Shown here: positions 59,719 through 64,000 of the stretch, piece by piece
Layout: every line of letters starts with the position of its first letter
How positions within the stretch are numbered: position 1 is the stretch's first letter
Origin: an uncultured Actinomycetes bacterium
Lineage (GTDB): Bacteria > Actinomycetota > Actinomycetes > Nanopelagicales > Nanopelagicaceae
Direction of reading: 5' to 3'
Assembly: GCA_903834145.1 (NCBI GenBank)
Contig: CAILHY010000027.1
Coordinates: 1 to 64,000, forward strand
Length of the DNA stretch: 64,000 nucleotides
The notes under the pieces: generated by a model
Seen by the model: the letters and a program-made list of their open reading frames with translations, nothing else
Told to the model about the DNA's origin: nothing
Database searches by the model: none
Translations under genes and position numbers: made by a program

Positions 59719-61099
59719 AGTCCCCTGCAGTACGTGGCAATCGCACTGCGCCAACGACTGCCAGGAGCATAAATGCAATCACAACCCAGAAAGCGAAGGA
59801 AAATTGCTGCGAACTTCCTAGCAATGATGCTCCGACTTTCATCGAAATAACTGCACACACCACAGCAAATACATTCGTTAACTGTTGGATCATGTTTGCC
59901 AAGCTATTTGCCTCTCGCATCATTGGTTGTTCGATATCTGCAAATGTGATCGTGTTGTAACAGGTGTAGCCCAGCGACCTAAAAGAGCCACTAACAATAA
60001 GCACCCCCGCTATTACAACAACGGAAGTCGTTGAACGCATCGCAACTAGCGCAACGATTGAAAGAGCAGAAATGATTCCCGAAATAATTAGGACTGATCG
60101 AAACCTGAATCGCTTCAATATCGGTGTAGTTAAGGGCTTAAATCCAACATTGCCCAGGAAAAGAAAGAGAACAATGGTTCCAGTTCTGGCCGGACTCCAG
60201 CCAAATTTATCTTGGAAAAGAAGCGGTAATAAAAAGGGAACAGCATTGACGGCGATACGAAAGAGCCCGCCACCCGCACTTGCTGAACGAAAGGTTCGAA
60301 TACTTAACGCCCCAAGTCCCACAAGTGGCGATTGCACGCGCAACATATGTCTGACTGTAGGAACTCCGGCTCCAACAGCAACCACCAGCAAAATGAAAGT
60401 AACAATCGAGGAAGCATGTGGCTTTCCAAGTTCAGCCGCTCCAATAACGAGAGCACCTAGAGAGAGAACGGTTCCGTAGAAACCAACCCAGTCCAGTTTG
60501 CCAGCGTTCCCATGATCCCCAGCGGGGATGATTCGAAATGCAATCACTAGCGCCACAATTCCTAAAGGCATGTTGATAAGGAATATCCACGGCCATGACG
60601 CGTAAGTAATGAGATAACCGCTGAGGGCTGGCGCAATCACCGGTGCAAAGAGTGCGGGCCACGTTAGATAAGAAATCGCTCGAATGATGTTTGCCTTGTC
60701 GGTAGACCTCAAGACAATGAACCGTCCAACGGGCACCATCATCGCTCCACCTGCACCTTGCAGGACGCGCATAAGCGTTAATTCGGGCAAACTCGTACTG
60801 ACCGCACACAGAACCGACGCGGTAGTAAAGAGAACAATGGCGCTAAAGAGAACTGGTCTGACTCCCCATTTTTCAACTAACCACGCACTGACAGGAATCA
60901 ACACAAGAACAGTCGCTAAGTACGCCGTCATGCAGATACCCATTTGAGAAGAAGTCACATGAAAGGCACGAGCAATAGTCGGGGCCGCGGTAGGAATAAC
61001 GCTGGCATCCAAGCTCTCCATGAACATCAGCCCAGCGATCAATATTGCAACAGGTCCTACATCCCAGTGTTCGGCCTTGCTGGAGGCTCCAGAGTTCAC
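59708..61099 (-). CDS. MFS transporter, DHA2 (drug:H+ antiporter) type
   Basis: A 463-residue exporter with 13-14 predicted helices. Motifs are LDASVIPTAAPTIARAF near the start (the DHA2 form of motif D1), WLVEKWGVRPVL for motif A, and LMRVLQGAGGAMMVPVGRFIVLR for motif C-like. The start is GTG 61099 with TAGACT six bases upstream. Substrates are probably toxic organic compounds. Confidence 0.9.
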   Translation of the reverse strand: MNSGASSKAEHWDVGPVAILIAGLMFMESLDASVIPTAAPTIARAFHVTSSQMGICMTAYLATVLVLIPVSAWLVEKWGVRPVLFSAIVLFTTASVLCAVSTSLPELTLMRVLQGAGGAMMVPVGRFIVLRSTDKANIIRAISYLTWPALFAPVIAPALSGYLITYASWPWIFLINMPLGIVALVIAFRIIPAGDHGNAGKLDWVGFYGTVLSLGALVIGAAELGKPHASSIVTFILLVVAVGAGVPTVRHMLRVQSPLVGLGALSIRTFRSASAGGGLFRIAVNAVPFLLPLLFQDKFGWSPARTGTIVLFLFLGNVGFKPLTTPILKRFRFRSVLIISGIISALSIVALVAMRSTTSVVVIAGVLIVSGSFRSLGYTCYNTITFADIEQPMMREANSLANMIQQLTNVFAVVCAVISMKVGASLLGSSQQFSFAFWVVIAFMLLAVVGAVRLPRTAGDSIR

Positions 61100-61105
61100 T
61101 CTCGA

Positions 61106-61111
61106 AGTCTA
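61106..61111 (-). promoter_or_regulatory. putative -10 box of a leaderless promoter (DHA2 MFS gene)
   Basis: On the minus strand TAGACT, six bases, then GTG at 61099. Confidence 0.5.
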
Positions 61112-61160
61112 GAGCACGTTAATTCGGCCGATGAATCAGAATGAGAGCCTAACGAATCTT

Positions 61161-63059
61161 CTATTTCGTAACTGTAATTCTCAGCAAGAAACTCTTAGCT
61201 CCATTGCTAAGAATTACGGATGAAGTGCCAATTGTGACTGGCGTAAATCCTGGATTAGCGACGTACGTCCCTTTGCTTCCGCCCTTCTCAAACCTGACAA
61301 CTGCATTGGCCGCGAGATTTGCCTTCCAGGCCGAGGGATTCTTCACAAGAAGAACTAAATGCCCAGATAGTTTTATCGTAACGGATTTGATTTTTGTCGG
61401 ATCAATCATGATCGGTGGCAACACAGGATTTGTAATCGCTATGGGCTTCTCCGTTGGAGTAGGCACGGGAGTAACTGCTATTGGAGCCTCCTGAGTCAAT
61501 TTTGCCATCACCGTTGGGGCAGAGAATTCAAACCCATTTGCACTCAGGTGCATCCAACCGTTTTGTTCGGAAATCGATGTAGTCGCTACTTCCGGGCTTC
61601 CATCGGCACTTAAAACAGAAATTGAGGCTCTTATAGGTGCCTTCGAGAAGCCGTACACGCATCGAACCACTTCCGAGCGCATGAGAAGATCGTAAGAACC
61701 TTTGAATACTTCATTAGTAGCGGTCAAGTGCGGTGCCGCTACCTGATAATCAAGTGCTCCCGATACCTGATTGTAAGTGGGAGGCCCATCTGAATATTCC
61801 GTTGAATTAGTAGTGACAATTCCTGTGACTTTTGTATTGTCCGTAAAACATTTATTTGAACCTAAGGTTTCAGACGAATCCAAACTTCGAACCGACCACG
61901 AACTTGGCACAGAAGTCGCTTTATCGTTGACATAAGGCAGCCATAACTTCATTTCTTCTATCCCGCTTGCGCCCGAAGCCAGTGGCAAACTAAACATATT
62001 CCTAGTAGTTGGATCCGATTGAGGCCATTGTAGGATGCGAGAAAATCCGCCCCCGTTGCCTTTGTAAAGTCCGTTTGTTACCCCGTATTGAGAAGTTATC
62101 CAAGCTGGTAAATCAACCCACTTCGCGGCTACATACAAAACGGGTACAGCTACAGTGCCACCTTCAACATCAAGAATCGTCGAGTCGCCAGCTGTTGTTA
62201 TCGACATCTGCGGATTCGTGAGGCGACCATGTAGCCAACCAGCTGGAGTTAAATTCAACTTTAGGCGAACATAGAAACGAGATTCTTTAGGAAATCCGAA
62301 TCTCTGAGCGCATGAACTGGTGGAAGGTTCTACAGCAACGCAATAGTGAATGCCGTCAGCGCCTGGCCCTTGAAGACCCCATGTATAAGTTCCATCCGTA
62401 TTCTTAACATTTGCCCAACCCCAGTTAGGGTAATTTTGCATAGGAGGCATCGTTTGCACCTGAACGGGCGTAACTTTGATACCAAACTGCGAAAGTCCAG
62501 TAGTTCCCGCACCTCCCTGCGAACTCCCACCACCATTCATGACAACTTGAAGTTCGTAATTGTCACCGCCTGCGTGTTTCGCTGCTGGGACTGAATACAA
62601 ACTGCCCCCACCACCAGAAGGTAAGTGCCAGGCTGAGTTGCCAACATATTGGTTTTGGGCAATTTTGGGAAAATATTGTGCAAAAGTTGCGGGAGTTCTA
62701 TTTCCTGAAGCATCCACTGATCCAAATTCCTGAATACAGTTCACTGCATCGATCGCCGAACATTGTTGCAAAGTAGCTACAAATTGGTAACTGGAGAAAT
62801 TACAGTTCGCATCCTCTGTACTCTTGCACGTCGGGTCGACGTTGAGATTTCTCTTTGAGTTATCTACCAACCAGGATCCTGATTCGCCCGAGCGATTGTC
62901 GCTAAAAAGCACTCCCTGGATCCCTGGCTGGGGATCATTGGGTGCGATAAATACTTCGTTCGGATCGACCACGGGGTCGGCAATCGCGAGGGAGCCTGGT
63001 GTTAAAGGACTCAACACCAGGCCAACCAACACAAAAACCGCGAAGAATGCTCTCCTCAT
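61161..63059 (-). CDS. large secreted protein of unknown function
   Basis: A 632-residue exported protein that I do not recognise. The signal peptide (MRRAFFAVF, cleavage near SLAIA, residue 26) is followed by a Gly- and Ser-rich region (PSGGGGSLY, GGGSSQGGAGTTG), several spaced Cys (CKSTEDANC, CSAIDAVNC, CVAVEPSTSSC) and Trp-rich strands (YPNWGWANV), suggesting an extracellular beta-rich fold. A Pro-Thr linker (APIAVTPVPTPTEKP, about 527-541) leads to a C-terminal domain of about 75 residues. It lies 33 bases downstream of another secreted protein gene and is probably cotranscribed. A cell-surface role is inferred. Confidence 0.72.
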   Translation of the reverse strand: MRRAFFAVFVLVGLVLSPLTPGSLAIADPVVDPNEVFIAPNDPQPGIQGVLFSDNRSGESGSWLVDNSKRNLNVDPTCKSTEDANCNFSSYQFVATLQQCSAIDAVNCIQEFGSVDASGNRTPATFAQYFPKIAQNQYVGNSAWHLPSGGGGSLYSVPAAKHAGGDNYELQVVMNGGGSSQGGAGTTGLSQFGIKVTPVQVQTMPPMQNYPNWGWANVKNTDGTYTWGLQGPGADGIHYCVAVEPSTSSCAQRFGFPKESRFYVRLKLNLTPAGWLHGRLTNPQMSITTAGDSTILDVEGGTVAVPVLYVAAKWVDLPAWITSQYGVTNGLYKGNGGGFSRILQWPQSDPTTRNMFSLPLASGASGIEEMKLWLPYVNDKATSVPSSWSVRSLDSSETLGSNKCFTDNTKVTGIVTTNSTEYSDGPPTYNQVSGALDYQVAAPHLTATNEVFKGSYDLLMRSEVVRCVYGFSKAPIRASISVLSADGSPEVATTSISEQNGWMHLSANGFEFSAPTVMAKLTQEAPIAVTPVPTPTEKPIAITNPVLPPIMIDPTKIKSVTIKLSGHLVLLVKNPSAWKANLAANAVVRFEKGGSKGTYVANPGFTPVTIGTSSVILSNGAKSFLLRITVTK

Positions 63060-63092
63060 TCGTAAATATTCTCTGATTTTCGAGAAGGCTCT

Positions 63093-64000
63093 TTAGTGAG
63101 CCACGCCTACCTTCTTATATCCCTTAGGGCATACAGGTTTGGTCCCGGTGACCTTCTTGGTCGTGGCACCTAGCGCACATACCTGCGTAAGTTTTGGTGC
63201 TGCCAAGGTCGAGATCTTCTTCTTTGATGGCTTGTAGCCCTTTTGGATTGTGATCTTCAATCGCGGCTTTGAGAAGGTGAATCCGGAAATATCAATAATG
63301 ATGTTGTTGTTCTTGGCTGAGACAACACTAATTGCGGCAGATGAACCACCCGCTTCCGTTGAGACACTAACTTTCAGAGCAGTTGCTGCATCTGCAGGAT
63401 TGGTAAGTCCCCACAATAGCGCTGCGTCTTTAAATGGGATCACGGCTTTGTAGAAACCTTGATTGACAGTTGTTCCATCAGCTGCAAAGTGTGGAGCCGA
63501 TGCATCCCAGGTAAATGCCTTGTTTGCTTGATCCCAAACAGGAGTCGAAAGAGAACAAACGCCATTTGTACCAACGTATAGGTTGCCCGTTACTCCATCG
63601 ATTCCGAAGCCAGTTTGGTCATTTTGCGGAATTATCAGAGTTTGGAATTGGCGAACATTCGCCTTTGCAATTCCTGACTCGCCGGTGCAATCGGTCGCTG
63701 GCTTCGCCGCAAGCGGAACCGTGACAGCTGTACCTTCAACGGTAAGTTGCGTGTAATCACCTTGATCCACAGTCGTTATCGTTGTATCTACTCCAACAGC
63801 AACCGTGACGCCGGTTTTCATATCACCTGTGCGAACAGTTACTTTAATAACGATGTCTGAATCTAGATTTACTGCGTAACCCTTGCTTCCAGGTTGGGAA
63901 GCGAGATTCACTTTATTTGCACTATCGGTCAAAGTAGGAACTACATCGATGAATAGAGTGTTCGTGAACTCGTTTGCGGCTTTGGCGTCAACAAATAATC
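63093..64000 (-). CDS. secreted or surface protein, N-terminus outside the window
   Basis: The last 302 codons of a protein that continues past the window edge: the frame stays open through base 64000, so the TTG at 63932 is not a real start. The visible part is beta-rich and Thr/Val-rich, with no known domain that I recognise. It ends in a small Cys-pair tail (LTQVCALGATTKKV, then VCPKGYKKVG), a type of tail I associate with exported proteins of freshwater actinobacteria. It is encoded just upstream of the other large secreted protein. Confidence 0.7.
   Translation of the reverse strand, partial: LFVDAKAANEFTNTLFIDVVPTLTDSANKVNLASQPGSKGYAVNLDSDIVIKVTVRTGDMKTGVTVAVGVDTTITTVDQGDYTQLTVEGTAVTVPLAAKPATDCTGESGIAKANVRQFQTLIIPQNDQTGFGIDGVTGNLYVGTNGVCSLSTPVWDQANKAFTWDASAPHFAADGTTVNQGFYKAVIPFKDAALLWGLTNPADAATALKVSVSTEAGGSSAAISVVSAKNNNIIIDISGFTFSKPRLKITIQKGYKPSKKKISTLAAPKLTQVCALGATTKKVTGTKPVCPKGYKKVGVAH

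Noticed and set aside
1-64000. tRNA, rRNA, CRISPR array, prophage or insertion sequence
   Set aside because: I saw no tRNA-like T-loop set, no spaced direct repeats, and no transposase or integrase in any frame.

Overview
The window looks like part of a compact, mid-GC genome of an actinobacterium, probably a freshwater picoactinobacterium of the Nanopelagicales (acI) type or a relative. This is inference from several traits. YchF, RmuC and a DUF6542 membrane protein are neighbours. KorA/KorB is of the two-subunit type. Many genes have an apparently leaderless promoter (TANNNT, six bases, start codon). Genes overlap by 1-22 bases, and secreted proteins carry small Cys-pair modules. Coding density is very high: the longest gene-free gap is about 174 bases, and I saw no rRNA, tRNA, CRISPR or insertion sequence.

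Region 1 (1-7.6 kb): a truncated class III aminotransferase, both subunits of a 3-oxoacid CoA-transferase and a convergent thiolase (acetoacetate-type metabolism), then a secreted dimethylformamidase-like protein, ychF, rmuC and a DUF6542 protein. Region 2 (7.7-12.1 kb): a sulfide and persulfide oxidation module. It has a CstR-like persulfide sensor, a rhodanese lipoprotein, a CoA-disulfide reductase with a rhodanese tail, a sulfide:quinone oxidoreductase, a thioredoxin and a 48-residue protein. Two almost identical CsoR/CstR-type operators control its two halves. Region 3 (12.1-18.2 kb): an MFS carrier, a zinc alcohol dehydrogenase, an aldehyde dehydrogenase with a DUF779 protein, and a nitronate monooxygenase-like protein.

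Region 4 (18.2-37.9 kb) is the most interesting. Leftward genes at 18.2-23.9 kb encode a 4-hydroxyproline pathway (epimerase, three-subunit D-hydroxyproline dehydrogenase, DapA-like deaminase). Directly upstream on the same strand is a tightly overlapping sulfolactate operon: SuyA, SuyB, SlcC-like, ComC-like and a YeiH/CuyZ-like exporter. Divergent from it is a Gfo/Idh/MocA protein. Convergent with that is an operon of L-fucose-isomerase-like protein, sugar ABC transporter, GntR/FadR regulator, YihV-like kinase and YihT-like aldolase. Together these predict import of sulfoquinovose or its glycoside, a sulfo-Embden-Meyerhof-Parnas route to DHAP plus sulfolactaldehyde, and complete C-S cleavage of sulfolactate to pyruvate plus sulfite in one cell. 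Four copies of a TGGTYTNACC-type FadR-like operator sit at the promoters of this system and suggest one regulon.

Region 5 (37.9-47.3 kb): copper proteins CopC and YcnI, an ABC-2 exporter, and a translationally coupled set of a SAF-domain protein plus two UxaA-family paralogs with complementary motif loss (a probable unusual multi-subunit lyase or dehydratase), an old yellow enzyme, an esterase and an APC permease that seems to lack a standard start codon. Region 6 (47.3-64 kb): SDR, sphingosine-phosphate-lyase-like PLP enzyme, FGGY kinase, PfkB kinase, MgtA-type ATPase, KorAB 2-oxoacid:ferredoxin oxidoreductase, a GDT1-like membrane protein, nucleoside hydrolase, DHA2 MFS exporter, and two large secreted proteins of unknown function, the last one cut by the window edge.
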